64,000 nucleotides of DNA, taken from assembly GCA_030429345.1 (NCBI GenBank), contig JAUIFJ010000015.1, forward strand, positions 30,670 through 94,669. Direction: 5' to 3'. This DNA is from a bacterium. Lineage in GTDB: Bacteria > CAIWAD01. Under the pieces are notes generated by a model. That model saw nothing but the letters and a program-made list of their open reading frames with translations, made no database searches and was not told where the DNA came from. Made by a program: the position numbers and the translations under genes. This document shows positions 18,151-27,595 of the stretch, one piece after another; the first letter of the stretch is position 1, and every line of letters begins with the position of its first letter.

Positions 18151-19236
18151 ATGGCCGGAAACAGCTTCGGACAACTCTTCCGTGTGACAACGGCCGGCGA
18201 AAGCCACGGCCCGGGCCAGCTCGCCATCATCGACGGCCTGCCGGCGGGACTGGAGCTTTCTGTGGACGACCTGCTCCCCGACCTGCGCAGGCGCCGACCC
18301 GGGCAATCGGCCCTGGTCACGCAACGCCAGGAGGAGGACCTTCCCGAGATCCTTTCCGGCCTCTTCGAAGGGCGTACGACGGGCGCTCCGCTCTCGATCC
18401 TGATCCGCAACACGGACGCGCGTTCGAAGGACTACGAGTCCCTGCGTGATACTTTCCGTCCGGGACACGCCGACTACACCTGGCAGTCCCGCTTCGGCAG
18501 GAGGGACCACCGCGGCGGCGGCCGCTCCAGCGCCAGGGAAACCGTTGCCAGGGTAGCGGCGGGCGCCGTGGCGCGCAAGCTGCTGGCGACGGCGGGAATC
18601 GCGGTCCTCGGCTGGGTCGACAGCGTGGGCGGGATCACCCTGCCCGCTTCCGGCGAGGACATGTATACGAGGGAGGAGGTCGAGGCCTCTCCGACACGCT
18701 GCCCGCACCCGGAAACGGCTGGACGGATGACGGAGCTCATCGAGACCTGCCGGGAAGAAGGCGATTCCATTGGCGGGACGGCCGTGATCACGGCCACGGG
18801 CCTGCCTCCCGGCCTGGGCGAACCGGTCTTCGACAAGCTTCGCGCCGACCTGGCCAAGGGCCTCTGCAGCCTGCCGGCGGTAATGGGCGTCGAGTTCGGC
18901 GCCGGCTTCTCTGCCGCGGAAGCACGGGGAAGCGCCTTCCAGGATGCCATCGAACACGCCGGCCCGGAAGGGCTGCGCACACGAAGCAACCGCCACGGCG
19001 GCCTGCTGGGCGGCCTGAGCAGCGGCATGCCCCTGCGGCTTCGTTGCGCCGTCAAGCCCACCAGCAGCATCCCAATGGCCCAACAGGGCGCGGGCAGCGA
19101 CGGATCCCCGAAGGAGGTTTGTGTCACAGGCCGCCACGATCCCTGCCTGCTCCCGCGCTTCGTCCCCATAGCCGAGGCCATGGTCCTGCTGGTCCTGGCG
19201 GACCACTGGCTGCGGGCGAGGAGTGCTGCACTGTAG
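18151..19236 (+). CDS. aroC: Chorismate synthase
   Basis: 361 aa, full length. It converts 5-enolpyruvylshikimate-3-phosphate to chorismate using reduced FMN, the last shared step to aromatic amino acids and quinone precursors. Signatures: N-terminal GNSFGQLFRVTTAGESHGP, the RRDHRGGGRSSARET segment, RSNRHGGLLGG, and C-terminal GRHDPCLLPR. ATG 18151 is 6 bp after the preceding stop. The following 730 bp hold the 308-bp tandem repeats. Confidence 0.95.
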   Translation: MAGNSFGQLFRVTTAGESHGPGQLAIIDGLPAGLELSVDDLLPDLRRRRPGQSALVTQRQEEDLPEILSGLFEGRTTGAPLSILIRNTDARSKDYESLRDTFRPGHADYTWQSRFGRRDHRGGGRSSARETVARVAAGAVARKLLATAGIAVLGWVDSVGGITLPASGEDMYTREEVEASPTRCPHPETAGRMTELIETCREEGDSIGGTAVITATGLPPGLGEPVFDKLRADLAKGLCSLPAVMGVEFGAGFSAAEARGSAFQDAIEHAGPEGLRTRSNRHGGLLGGLSSGMPLRLRCAVKPTSSIPMAQQGAGSDGSPKEVCVTGRHDPCLLPRFVPIAEAMVLLVLADHWLRARSAAL

Positions 19237-19254
19237 GCGACGGACCCCGGGAAT

Positions 19255-19889
19255 CTGCAGGCGAAGCCTGCAGTCCTGTAGGATGTTTCTTCCCACCTTG
19301 AGATCCACCCCGGAGAGGACGGATCACACCATTCCCCTGATTCGCGGACCCCTACCTTGTTGGATCACACAGTCAAGGGTGGAACCCCCTGGAAAACTGC
19401 AGGCGAAGCCTGCAGCCCTTTTTGGTCGGCCGTTGCACGGCCGTGGAAATGGCGAGAATGTTCTGGTGATTCGGACCGAAAAGGGTAGTCAATAGAAAGG
19501 GCGAACTGTCCGCGAAGAAATCAACTATCTAGAACGGCCGTGCAACGGCCGAGCCACTCTAGCTGCAGGCTTCGCCTGCAGTCCTGTAGGATGTTTCTTC
19601 CCACCTTGAGATCCACCCCGGAGAGGACGGATCACACCGTTCCCCTGATTCGCGGACCCCTACCTTGTTGGATTACACTGTCAAGGGTGGAACCCCCTGG
19701 CAAACTGCAGGCGAAGCCTGCAGCCCTTTTTGGTCGGCCGTTGCACGGCCGTGGAAATGGCGAGAATGTTCTGGTGATTCGGACCGAAAAGGGTAGTCAC
19801 TAGAAAGGGCGAACTGTCCACGAAGAAATCAACTATCTAGAACGGCCGTGCAACGGCCGAGCCACTCTAGCTGCAGGCTTCGCCTGCAG
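19255..19889. repeat. Tandem duplication of a 308-bp unit with nested palindromes
   Basis: Units 19255-19562 and 19563-19870 are nearly identical (a few substitutions), followed by a 19-bp start of a third. Each begins with a palindrome CTGCAGGC-NNN-GCCTGCAG. Inside are the same palindrome again (19397-19415), a GGCCGTTGCACGGCC-type palindrome (19426-19444) and their inverted counterparts (19534-19552 and 19563-19581). The composite 19397-19581 looks like a REP/BIME- or MITE-like element. Openings in this region encode no recognisable protein. Confidence 0.85.
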
Positions 19890-19970
19890 CCCAAATCCCC
19901 GACCAACCAACCCCCATCCGGAGTCCTGGATCACACGAGGCCGGGACCCCCTGTCCGAGACATCCATCCC

Positions 19971-21140
19971 CTAGGCAGGCTGGACCTTCAGTTCGCGCAG
20001 CAAGGTTTCCCAGTTGGACATCTTCTCGAGGATCTCCCGGCGCAGCTGGTCCAGTTCGGCGCGCAGGGCGCGGGCCTGTTCGCTGCGGCGGCTGATGTGC
20101 TTGGCGCGGAGGGCGCGGTATTCGCTCCAGGCGACCTTGCTGCGCTGGTGCAGTTCTTCCAGGTTCGCCTCCAGGGCCTGCAGCTTCTCGCGGGCCTGGG
20201 CGGAGAGGCGCGTGATCCATTCCGGGTCCCGGCGCTCCAGGCGGCGCAGCCTTTCGCGGTGCAGGGCGAGGCGGATCGTCGCCTCCGGCACGCGCTTCAG
20301 GCCCCAGGCCTGGCGTGTGCGCTCCAGCAGCCAGATCACCCACTTGCCGGGATCGAAGTGCCAGGCGCGAATGCCGTTGCGGTAGTCGCCGGGGTAGGCG
20401 TGGTGATAGTTGTGGTAGCCTTCGCCGTAGGTCAGGAAGGCCACGAAGCCGCTGTCGCGGGCGCTGCTCTCGCCGTCGTAGGGCCTACGACCGAGCGTGT
20501 GACAGAGGCTGTTGATGAAGAAGGTCCCGTGATGCACGAAGACGATGCGCGCCACGCCGCCGAAGAGGAAGCCGCTCAGCGCGGCCTGCAGCAGGCCGTA
20601 GCCCAGCAGCGAGCCGATCCCCAGGCCGACCAGGGTCGGCAGCACCAGGGACAGGCCGATCATCAGCTTGTGAATGTGGCGATCCTGCCAGACCAGGAAA
20701 GGATCCTTGAGCAGGTCCTTCACGTTGTCCCGGCTCAGCGGCGGTTGCTTGCGGATCAGCCAGCCTATGTGGGCATGAAAAAAGCCCTTGCGGATGTTGT
20801 AGGGATCGTAGGGCATGCCGTCGCGATCGACGAAGCGGTGGTGGTAGCGGTGCTCGCTGGACCAGGTGATGGCGCTGTGCTCCAGGCTGGCCGTCGCCGC
20901 CAGCACCGCCGCCTTGCGCACCCAGGGCCTGGCGTCGAAACTGCGGTGCGCCACCAGGCGGTGATAGCCCACCGTGATGCCCAGTCCGGTGGCGTAGGCC
21001 ATGAGAAGGAAATGCAGGATATCGAACAGCCCAAGGCCCCAGGTGGAGATGTACCAGGGCACGCCAACCAGCGCCACGACGGGACTGATCAGCAGGAAAA
21101 GGGTTGTTTTCCAGTTGATGGGGCGATCTTCTGTCTTCAT
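19971..21140 (-). CDS. Acyl-CoA/acyl-lipid desaturase (delta-9 type)
   Basis: 389 aa membrane di-iron desaturase. Three histidine boxes: HRLVAH (60-65), HRYHH (97-101) and HNYHH (243-247), spaced as in stearoyl-CoA-type delta-9 enzymes, with hydrophobic helices around 12-55 and 160-205. It introduces a double bond into saturated acyl chains, setting membrane fluidity. The last 90 residues form an unusually long, charged, coiled-coil-like tail (LEANLEELHQRS...LDQLRREILEKM) beyond the catalytic part. It is preceded upstream by 121 bp without a feature. Confidence 0.88.
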   Translation of the reverse strand: MKTEDRPINWKTTLFLLISPVVALVGVPWYISTWGLGLFDILHFLLMAYATGLGITVGYHRLVAHRSFDARPWVRKAAVLAATASLEHSAITWSSEHRYHHRFVDRDGMPYDPYNIRKGFFHAHIGWLIRKQPPLSRDNVKDLLKDPFLVWQDRHIHKLMIGLSLVLPTLVGLGIGSLLGYGLLQAALSGFLFGGVARIVFVHHGTFFINSLCHTLGRRPYDGESSARDSGFVAFLTYGEGYHNYHHAYPGDYRNGIRAWHFDPGKWVIWLLERTRQAWGLKRVPEATIRLALHRERLRRLERRDPEWITRLSAQAREKLQALEANLEELHQRSKVAWSEYRALRAKHISRRSEQARALRAELDQLRREILEKMSNWETLLRELKVQPA

Positions 21141-21261
21141 GGTTTCCTTCAGGATGAACCGATTCTCGGGAGTGCCTACCGAATGCCGAGCGACCCAGTT
21201 TAGGAAATCCGCCGAGCAGGGGCTTGACCGGCTCCGGAAAAAGCAAGTCCGCCGCCGGCGG

Positions 21262-23451
21262 CTACCGTCCCAGCGCGCCTTCCAGCGCCTCGGGTGAATC
21301 CAATGGCGCGGAGCAGCTGAAGTCTTCGCAAAGATAGACCCGGCAGCCCGTTTCCGGAATCTGCATCGCGCGGCACCAGGGCGTCAGGTCGTGCAGCGCA
21401 TCCGCGTTGGCATGCGTCTTCAGCAGGCGCACCTGGAAGGGCAGGAAGCGCCTGTCCAGGACCTGCAGCATCTCTCCGGCGGAGGCCCGGTCCGGCGCGC
21501 AGAGGACGATTTCGCTGCCTCCGTTCACCAGGTGATCCAGGGCGCAGAGGGCGCGATCCGCGCCATTGTGAGACAGCGCGGCTTCGGCCGCGATTCGCCC
21601 GGCCAGCGAGTGCGCGCGCTGCTCCAGTTCGGGCCGGGCCGTGAGACGGGCCAGCTGCACCAGGTTCTCGAGCGCCAGCGAATTGCCCGCGGGTAGGGCG
21701 CCGTCGTAAAAGTCCTTCTGCCGCGGAAGGGTTTCGCTGTACTCGGCGGCCGTCATGAAGTAGCCGCCGTGGTCCCGGTCCAGGTAGAGGCTGTCGCACT
21801 CCTGCTGCAGGCGCAGGGCCTCGCGCAGCCAGCGGGGATCGAAATCGGCCTGGTACAGCGCCAGCAGCCCGCCGATCAGAGCGGCGTGATCCATCAGCAT
21901 GGCCGGTATACCGGCCTGCCCCTTGCGCCAGCGATGCAGCAGGCCGCCCTGTTCATCCCTCATCTCCCGAAGAACGAACTCCGCGGCTTCGACGGCGGCG
22001 GCATGAAAAGCCGGCTCCTCCAGGACAACTCCTGCCCGCGCCAGGGCGGCGATCATCATGCCGTTCCAGTCGCAAAGCACCTTGTCGTCCAGCAGGGGAT
22101 GCGGGCGGGTCTCGCGGCTGGCGAACACTTGCCGGCGGGCCTTCTCCAGGGCCTCCAGATCGGTGCCCGGAGGAAAGAGTGTCTCACGAATGCCTTCCCC
22201 GGGTCCGCCGGGAAGACGCAGCACGTGCAGCCCCTCTTCGCGCCCGCTTTCGCCGGCCCAGTTCCCGGCTCCGTCGACGCCGTATGCCTGGCAGAAGAGC
22301 TCGCCTTCTTCGCCCGCCGCTTCCAGCAGCTGCAGCCTCTTCCAGGTGTAGAAGCGCCCCTCTTCCCCTTCGCTGTCGGCGTCCTCAGCGGAATGGAATC
22401 CGCCGGCGGGGTCCCGCATGCGCTGGATCACATAGCCGCAGGTCTCGCGGATCACGTCCTCGTAGAACGGGCGGCCCGTCTGCTGCCATGCGTCGCAGTA
22501 GACGGGAAGCAGCAGGGCCTGGTCATAGAGCATCTTCTCGAAATGGGGCACACGCCACTCCCCGTCCGTCGAGTAGCGATGAAAGCCATGGCCGACCTGG
22601 TCGTAAAGGCCGCCGCGCCGCATTTCCTGCAGGGTCTTCTCCGCGGCGTGCAGCATCTCCGCGCGTGGAGTCCGCGCGTGTTGCGCAAGCAGCAGGGCCG
22701 TGTGCTGCGGAGTCGGAAACCTCGGCGCGCCGCCGAATCCGCCCCAGGCGGCATCGAAGCGCTGCAGGAGCTGGCTGGCCGCCGTTGCCGGCAGTGAAGG
22801 ATCCACCTTGCCGGCAGGGCCCTCGAAGCGGCTGCGCTCGAGGGCCTGGCGGATCTGTGTCACCGTGTCACGCACTTTCCCGCGCTCGTCCCGCCAGGCT
22901 CCCGCCAGCGCGGGCAGCAGCTCGAGCATGCCCGGCCGGCCATAGCGCTGCTCCTGCGGGAAATAGGTCCCGGCGAAGAAGGCCTGGCCTTCTGGGTCCA
23001 TCACAATGGTCAACGGCCAGCCGCCCTGGCCGGTCAGGCTCTGGCAGATGCTCATGTAGTGCGCGTCCAGGTCCGGGCGCTCCTCGCGATCGACCTTGAT
23101 CGAGACGAATTGCTCGTTGAGCAGCGCGGCGACGCTGTCGTCCTCGAAGCTCTCGTGTTCCATGACATGGCACCAGTGGCAGGTGCTGTAGCCGATGCTG
23201 AGAAAGACCGGGCAATCGCGCCTGCGCGCTTCCTCGAAGGCTTCCGCGGACCAGGGCTGCCAGTGGACGGGATTGTCCTTGTGCTGCAGCAGGTAGGGGC
23301 TCAATTCCCCGGAAAGGCGGTTGTATGACATGCTTGCATCTCCCTTGGTTCCGGTTCCAGGCGCTTCGCTTCCACAGGCGGAAACAAGGAGGCCCGCCAG
23401 CAGCACGCAGCCGGGGATTCCTGTTCCCGCCCGCTTCCGGAGCAGTTTCAT
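21262..23451 (-). CDS. DUF255 / YyaL-type thioredoxin-domain protein, predicted lipoprotein
   Basis: 729 aa from ATG 23451, which overlaps the upstream UbiA stop as ATGA and has GGAG 4-5 nt before it; the larger frame upstream is a shadow. The N-terminus is a lipoprotein signal ([10 protein letters not shown], lipid-Cys near 32). Residues 45-200 are the DUF255 thioredoxin-like domain with CHWC in [16 protein letters not shown]; the rest is the six-hairpin-glycosidase-like domain. Family members (SPATA20/YyaL) usually lack a signal peptide, so export is notable. The biochemical role is unsettled; translational coupling to UbiA suggests membrane-linked function. Confidence 0.85.
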   Translation of the reverse strand: MKLLRKRAGTGIPGCVLLAGLLVSACGSEAPGTGTKGDASMSYNRLSGELSPYLLQHKDNPVHWQPWSAEAFEEARRRDCPVFLSIGYSTCHWCHVMEHESFEDDSVAALLNEQFVSIKVDREERPDLDAHYMSICQSLTGQGGWPLTIVMDPEGQAFFAGTYFPQEQRYGRPGMLELLPALAGAWRDERGKVRDTVTQIRQALERSRFEGPAGKVDPSLPATAASQLLQRFDAAWGGFGGAPRFPTPQHTALLLAQHARTPRAEMLHAAEKTLQEMRRGGLYDQVGHGFHRYSTDGEWRVPHFEKMLYDQALLLPVYCDAWQQTGRPFYEDVIRETCGYVIQRMRDPAGGFHSAEDADSEGEEGRFYTWKRLQLLEAAGEEGELFCQAYGVDGAGNWAGESGREEGLHVLRLPGGPGEGIRETLFPPGTDLEALEKARRQVFASRETRPHPLLDDKVLCDWNGMMIAALARAGVVLEEPAFHAAAVEAAEFVLREMRDEQGGLLHRWRKGQAGIPAMLMDHAALIGGLLALYQADFDPRWLREALRLQQECDSLYLDRDHGGYFMTAAEYSETLPRQKDFYDGALPAGNSLALENLVQLARLTARPELEQRAHSLAGRIAAEAALSHNGADRALCALDHLVNGGSEIVLCAPDRASAGEMLQVLDRRFLPFQVRLLKTHANADALHDLTPWCRAMQIPETGCRVYLCEDFSCSAPLDSPEALEGALGR

Positions 23452-24335
23452 GCGCTCCAAAGGGCGAGCCAGAGCAGCAGCAGGATTCCTTTCTGCCACT
23501 TCTTGTAGCGGGCGAAAGCCTGTGTCCGCAGGGCGGCCGTCGCCGGCAGGAAGAGCGCGAGGGCCGGCAAGGCGGCCAGTGGAGGCATTCCCGGCCAGCT
23601 GTGCCACAGAAGCGCCCCCGCCGCGACCAGCAGAAGGAGCAGGCTGAGGCGCGCCGCTTCCACCGGCGACCAGAGCACGGCAAGGGTCTTCTTGCCGCTC
23701 CGGCGATCGGCATCGATGTGACTCAGGCCGCTGCCCAGGGCGGAAGAAGCGCCCAACAGGAAGCCGCAGCACAGCAGCCAGGCGGTGTGATCCAGAAGAA
23801 CACCGTGGAAATGACCGGCCACGATCAGCGGCAGGAGTACGCCGGTGCCGAGCGCTTCCAGCACTTCCCCGCCGCCGCGGTAATTGAAGGCAAAGGGCGC
23901 GAAGCCATAGGCCAGCACGCAGACCTCGGCCGCCAGCACCAGCACGCTCAGCGGACCGATGCCGCCCTCCTGCCAGAGGGCCAGCAGCAGGCAGGCCAGC
24001 AGCGAGAGGACGGCCACCACAAGAACGGAACGGTGTCCCAGCCTGCCCGCCGCAAGGGGGCGTCTGGCCGCCGCGGCCGGATTCCCGTGTACCTCCAGGC
24101 CATCCGCGCGCCGGTCGGCGAGATCGTTGCACAGGACAATGGCCAGGTGCGCCGGCAGCAGGAAGGCGCCCAGGGCCAGAAGACCGCCGGCATGTTGGGC
24201 CTGCAGCGGCCAGCCGGCCAGGTGCAGCCCCAGCCCTACGGGGAAGAGCAGCTTGGGAAAGGCCGCCGGACGCGCGCTGATCCACCAGGCGCGCCAGGAA
24301 GGCTTGACGGGCTGGATCTGTGTCAAGGTCGTCAT
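23448..24335 (-). CDS. UbiA-family prenyltransferase, second copy
   Basis: 295 aa from ATG 24335, where the protein begins to align with the family. About eight hydrophobic helices. Motif 1 NDLADRRAD at 70-78 and motif 2 [12 protein letters not shown] near 215 bind Mg-diphosphate. Shared segment [21 protein letters not shown] parallels the 12384-13229 paralogue, so the two may be a subfamily with related acceptors. Its stop overlaps the DUF255 start. It diverges from the hypothetical gene at 24405. Confidence 0.8.
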   Translation of the reverse strand: MTTLTQIQPVKPSWRAWWISARPAAFPKLLFPVGLGLHLAGWPLQAQHAGGLLALGAFLLPAHLAIVLCNDLADRRADGLEVHGNPAAAARRPLAAGRLGHRSVLVVAVLSLLACLLLALWQEGGIGPLSVLVLAAEVCVLAYGFAPFAFNYRGGGEVLEALGTGVLLPLIVAGHFHGVLLDHTAWLLCCGFLLGASSALGSGLSHIDADRRSGKKTLAVLWSPVEAARLSLLLLLVAAGALLWHSWPGMPPLAALPALALFLPATAALRTQAFARYKKWQKGILLLLWLALWSA

Positions 24336-24404
24336 GAATAGAAGTTGCCAAGCTATGCCCTGATGGACAATTCCTTCGGCTCCAGACTCCGTGAAAGAAG
24401 GTGT

Positions 24405-25136
24405 ATGACAGGCCCGAACCCACTCATCGAATCGCTTTCCCTGCCCGCTTTGCTGGCGGATCGCCTGGCGGCCTGCGACCGGAAGGTGCAGGAACGGTCG
24501 GCCTCCTGGAACAGCCTGGCGCCCAACGGACGCCGCGCCGCCTTGCCCGGCGAGATCCTCCTGCGGCACACTCCCCTACTGGAAACGGACCATGCCTGGG
24601 TCGCCTTTCTATGCGAGTATACAGAGTCTCTGCTGGAACATTTTCCCGAAAACCTCTTTTGCGACCTGGACGGTCTGGCGAGCGCTACCCGGCAAGGGTC
24701 GGCCCCGCTTTTTCATGCCCTGCTGGAACTCAACCTGCTCTATGGATGCAAGGGGCCGATCCGTTTCCGCTACGTGCATGATTTTCTCTATGGCTGGGAC
24801 TGGGTCAAGTGGTTGCGTCGCACGCGCGGCAAGGCGGCAGAAACCCCGCCCTTTTCGATGAGTTTCCTGCAACACCTGCTGTCACGCGCAGGGGAGATCG
24901 GCCGGCAGCTCCAGGATCGTGATACAGGCTGGCAGGAACTGGCGCCCGGCGAGTTCCGCAACCCCTTTCCCTACAGTCGTGAGCAGACGGACGAGGCCCT
25001 TCTGCTGCGCGAGGCTTCCCGTCGCGGGCTGGTGCCGGTGCGGACCTGGGGAAAGCCGCTCTTCGAAGCCGCCGGTCTGGATCGCAACTGGCACCAGGAG
25101 CGCGAAGCCCTGGCCCGGGAACTGGGGTTGGCGTAG
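24405..25136 (+). CDS. Hypothetical protein, unrecognised
   Basis: 243 aa from ATG 24405, which has an AAGAAGG site 4-5 nt upstream; TTG 24345 and ATG 24363 are alternatives. The sequence is soluble, rich in Leu, Trp, Arg and aromatic residues ([17 protein letters not shown]), with no motif I can name. Codon use matches its neighbours. It is transcribed divergently from the UbiA-DUF255 pair and ends before an inverted-repeat element. Confidence 0.6.
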   Translation: MTGPNPLIESLSLPALLADRLAACDRKVQERSASWNSLAPNGRRAALPGEILLRHTPLLETDHAWVAFLCEYTESLLEHFPENLFCDLDGLASATRQGSAPLFHALLELNLLYGCKGPIRFRYVHDFLYGWDWVKWLRRTRGKAAETPPFSMSFLQHLLSRAGEIGRQLQDRDTGWQELAPGEFRNPFPYSREQTDEALLLREASRRGLVPVRTWGKPLFEAAGLDRNWHQEREALARELGLA

Positions 25137-25151
25137 GGCCAAGGGTGTGTT

Positions 25152-25250
25152 CTCGCGCAGAGACGCAGAGACGCGATGGACATCCCGGTCAACCGGAGGC
25201 ACCCGAACGTCCCGCTTCTCTTCTCTGCGGCCTCAGCGTCTCTGCGTGAG
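25152..25250. repeat. Inverted-repeat element of the CGCAGAGACGCAGAG type
   Basis: Left arm at 25152-25174 (cgcgcagagacgcagagac) and right arm at 25227-25250, its imperfect reverse complement, around a 52-bp loop. It lies between convergent stops at 25136 and 25254 and may act as a bidirectional 3' structure. Related elements are at 13256-13371 and 62086-62130. Confidence 0.65.
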
Positions 25251-25253
25251 GTC

Positions 25254-26348
25254 CTAGCTCTCTTCCCGCTCGAGAATCTTCTCGACCACCGCGCTTCCCA
25301 GGCAGCGCTCGCCGTCGTAGAACACGGTGAACTGCCCCGCGGCGACTCCGGGGTCGGAGACATCCAGGGCAACCTGCCAGCGCTCTCCGTCTTCGGGTGT
25401 GACATGGCAGTCCCAGAGGCGCGGCCCGTGCCGCAGGCGGCACTGCAGACGGCCTTCGGGGGCCTCGGCCTGCAGCCAGTTGGGGGAGCCTGCGCGAAAG
25501 CGGCGACAGCGGCGCGCGGCGAGCCGCTCCGCGTGTGCCACATAGATCACGTTCTCGCCGATGTCCTTGTCCACCACGTACCACGGCCCGCCATGCAGGC
25601 CGATCCCCTTGCGCTGCCCGATGGTGTAGTACCAGTAGCCCTCGTGGCGACCGATCACGCTCCCGTCCTCCTCGACGATGATCCGCCCTTCGCGCGTTCC
25701 CAGGTGATGTCGCACGAACTCGTCATAGGGGATCTTGCCCAGGAAGCAGATGCCCTGGCTGTCCCTGCGTTCGCGGTTGGGCAGGTTCCAGCGCGCCGCC
25801 AGTTCGCGGACCCGGACCTTGGGCAGTGCGCCAAGAGGAAACAGGCAGCGGGCCAGCTGCTCAGGACGCATGCGGGCCAGGAAATAGCTCTGGTCCTTGA
25901 CCGGGTCGACGCCGCGGCGCAGCACGGACCCTTGGCTTTCGTGATCCAGGCGGGCATAGTGACCGCTGGCAACACGGGAAAAGCCGCTGCCCGCGCTCTC
26001 CATGAAAGCACCGAACTTGATCCGGCTGTTGCAGAGCAGGTCGGGGCTCGGCGTGTGACCGGCGCGCAATTCCTGTACGACATAGGAGACCACGCGCTCC
26101 CAGTATTCCTCCTGCAGGGGAATCACCTGCAGCTCGACTCCCGCCTGCTCGCAGACGGCGCGGGCGTAGGCCAGGTCCTCCTCCCAGGGACAGTCCCCCA
26201 GGAAGGCCAGCTCCTCCTGCAGCCAGATTTTCAGGTAGAAGGCCGTCGGCCGGTGGCCCTGTTCCTGCAGCAGCCGGAGGGCCACGGAACTGTCGACACC
26301 GCCCGAGAGCAGCAGCGCGATCTCTTCTCCCTGCCGCGGCCGGATCAC
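25254..26348 (-). CDS. mnmA: tRNA-specific 2-thiouridylase MnmA
   Basis: 364 aa from GTG 26348, whose codon overlaps the Rieske stop as GTGA; this gives the expected family N-terminus just before the PP-loop SGGVDSS. It thiolates U34 of Glu, Lys and Gln tRNAs. Visible: catalytic Cys in DLLCNSRIKF, second Cys in SQGICFLGK, the G-H-Y-A-R segment, and the C-terminal beta-barrel region starting near YTIGQRKGIGLH. The stop is close to an inverted repeat shared with the convergent gene. Confidence 0.93.
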   Translation of the reverse strand: MIRPRQGEEIALLLSGGVDSSVALRLLQEQGHRPTAFYLKIWLQEELAFLGDCPWEEDLAYARAVCEQAGVELQVIPLQEEYWERVVSYVVQELRAGHTPSPDLLCNSRIKFGAFMESAGSGFSRVASGHYARLDHESQGSVLRRGVDPVKDQSYFLARMRPEQLARCLFPLGALPKVRVRELAARWNLPNRERRDSQGICFLGKIPYDEFVRHHLGTREGRIIVEEDGSVIGRHEGYWYYTIGQRKGIGLHGGPWYVVDKDIGENVIYVAHAERLAARRCRRFRAGSPNWLQAEAPEGRLQCRLRHGPRLWDCHVTPEDGERWQVALDVSDPGVAAGQFTVFYDGERCLGSAVVEKILEREES

Positions 26349-26653
26349 AGTTCGACCTGGATCCTTCCGCCCTGCTCGCGCGCCGGGAAGGTGCGCAGGT
26401 CCTCGAAGGCCGGCGGCGTCAAGGCCGCTCCGGTGATCAGGCTGAAGCGCGCCCCGTGGATCGGGCACTCGATCTCCTCGCCTTCGCAGGGGCCGTCGTG
26501 CAGTTCGAAATCGTCATGGGTGCACAGGTTCTCCACCGCGTAGGGTTGTCCCTGGATGCGGCAGAGCAGCAGGTCGACTCCCAGCAGTTCCACCCGTCGC
26601 GGCTGCCCTTCCTGCAGGTCTTCCGCCGCGCAGGCATCCTTGTATTCGGCCAT
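26345..26653 (-). CDS. Rieske [2Fe-2S] ferredoxin-type protein
   Basis: 102 aa. The Rieske cluster motifs are CTH near 47-49 and CPIH about 18 residues later (CxH...CxxH), followed by a short C-terminal sheet. It is the size of ferredoxin subunits of ring-hydroxylating dioxygenases, but no oxygenase genes are nearby. GAGGAG precedes ATG 26653. Its stop overlaps the mnmA start, so the two products are translated together; an electron-transfer role linked to tRNA sulfur chemistry is speculative. Confidence 0.85.
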   Translation of the reverse strand: MAEYKDACAAEDLQEGQPRRVELLGVDLLLCRIQGQPYAVENLCTHDDFELHDGPCEGEEIECPIHGARFSLITGAALTPPAFEDLRTFPAREQGGRIQVEL

Positions 26654-26704
26654 GGGTTCTCCTCTCCGGCCGGGTTCTTCCGGCCGCCTGCAAGCATAAC
26701 ACGA

Positions 26705-27595
26705 TCAGGGGATTCTTGCCTTCGCCTTGCGCGAGGCCTGCAGCAGGTCCGCGCTGAACAGGGCCAGGCCGATCCAGATCAGGCTGAAACTGAGCAGCTG
26801 CCCCGGCTTGAGCGCCTCGCCGAAGAGGCTCACCGCCAGCAGGAACTGCAGGCTGGGCGCCAGGTACTGCAGCAGGCCGGTGACGCTCAGGGGCAGTTCG
26901 CGTACTCCGCGGGCGAAGAGCCAGAGCGGAGTCAGGGTGACCAGGCCACAGAAGGGCAGGGCCCAGGGGAGCCAGGGGGGAGCCGGCCCGGAGGCCTGCG
27001 CGCTGCCGGCAACCAGCAGCAGGGCTGCCGGCACCAGGATCGTCGTTTCGATGAACAGCCCTTCCACGCTGCCGCGGCGCAGGCTTTTCTTCAACAGGCT
27101 GTAGCCGGCGAAACTGCTTGCCATGGCCAAAGCCAGCCAGGGCGTCGTCCCGGCGACGAGCACCAGGTTGAGTACGGCAATGGCCGCCAGGCCGACGGCG
27201 CACAAACGAGCCGCGTTGAGTCTTTCCCGCAGCAACACCATGCCCAGCAGCACATTGAGAAGCGGATTGATGAAATAAGCCAGGCTGATGTCGAGCACCC
27301 GGTCGTGCTGCACCGCCCAGAGAAAAAGGCCCCAGTTGCCGCCGATCAGCAGGGCGCAGATCGCGCGACGCAGGAGAACCCCGTCAAGGCGCACCAGGCT
27401 CTTCAGCAGATGGGAGGGCAGCCCGCGGTGGCGCAGTGCCAGCAGCAGCAGCGCCGTGCCCGCCGACCACAGGATGCGCTCCCCGAGCAGGACCCGGGCC
27501 GGAAGGCTTTCGACCAGTTTCCAGTAAAGCGGCGCCAGCCCCCAGAAGACGAAGGCGGCCGCCACGGAGCCCAGGCCCCGCGGTAGACGGTTCAA
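26705..27595 (-). CDS. rarD: EamA-family transporter RarD
   Basis: 296 aa, ten hydrophobic helices in two EamA halves. The N-terminus VAAAFVFWGLAPLYWKLVE and internal NWGLFLWAVQHDRVLDISLAYFINPL match RarD-type permeases. It starts with TTG 27595, which overlaps the SDR stop as TTGA and sits exactly where the family begins. It is the last gene of the moaA-hypothetical-SDR-rarD operon. The transported substrate is unknown. Confidence 0.87.
   Translation of the reverse strand: MNRLPRGLGSVAAAFVFWGLAPLYWKLVESLPARVLLGERILWSAGTALLLLALRHRGLPSHLLKSLVRLDGVLLRRAICALLIGGNWGLFLWAVQHDRVLDISLAYFINPLLNVLLGMVLLRERLNAARLCAVGLAAIAVLNLVLVAGTTPWLALAMASSFAGYSLLKKSLRRGSVEGLFIETTILVPAALLLVAGSAQASGPAPPWLPWALPFCGLVTLTPLWLFARGVRELPLSVTGLLQYLAPSLQFLLAVSLFGEALKPGQLLSFSLIWIGLALFSADLLQASRKAKARIP

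Noticed and set aside
24336-24569. N-terminal extension of the second UbiA protein to 24569
   Set aside because: The added residues are antisense to the divergent gene and lack similarity to the family; the ATG at 24335 fits the family start.
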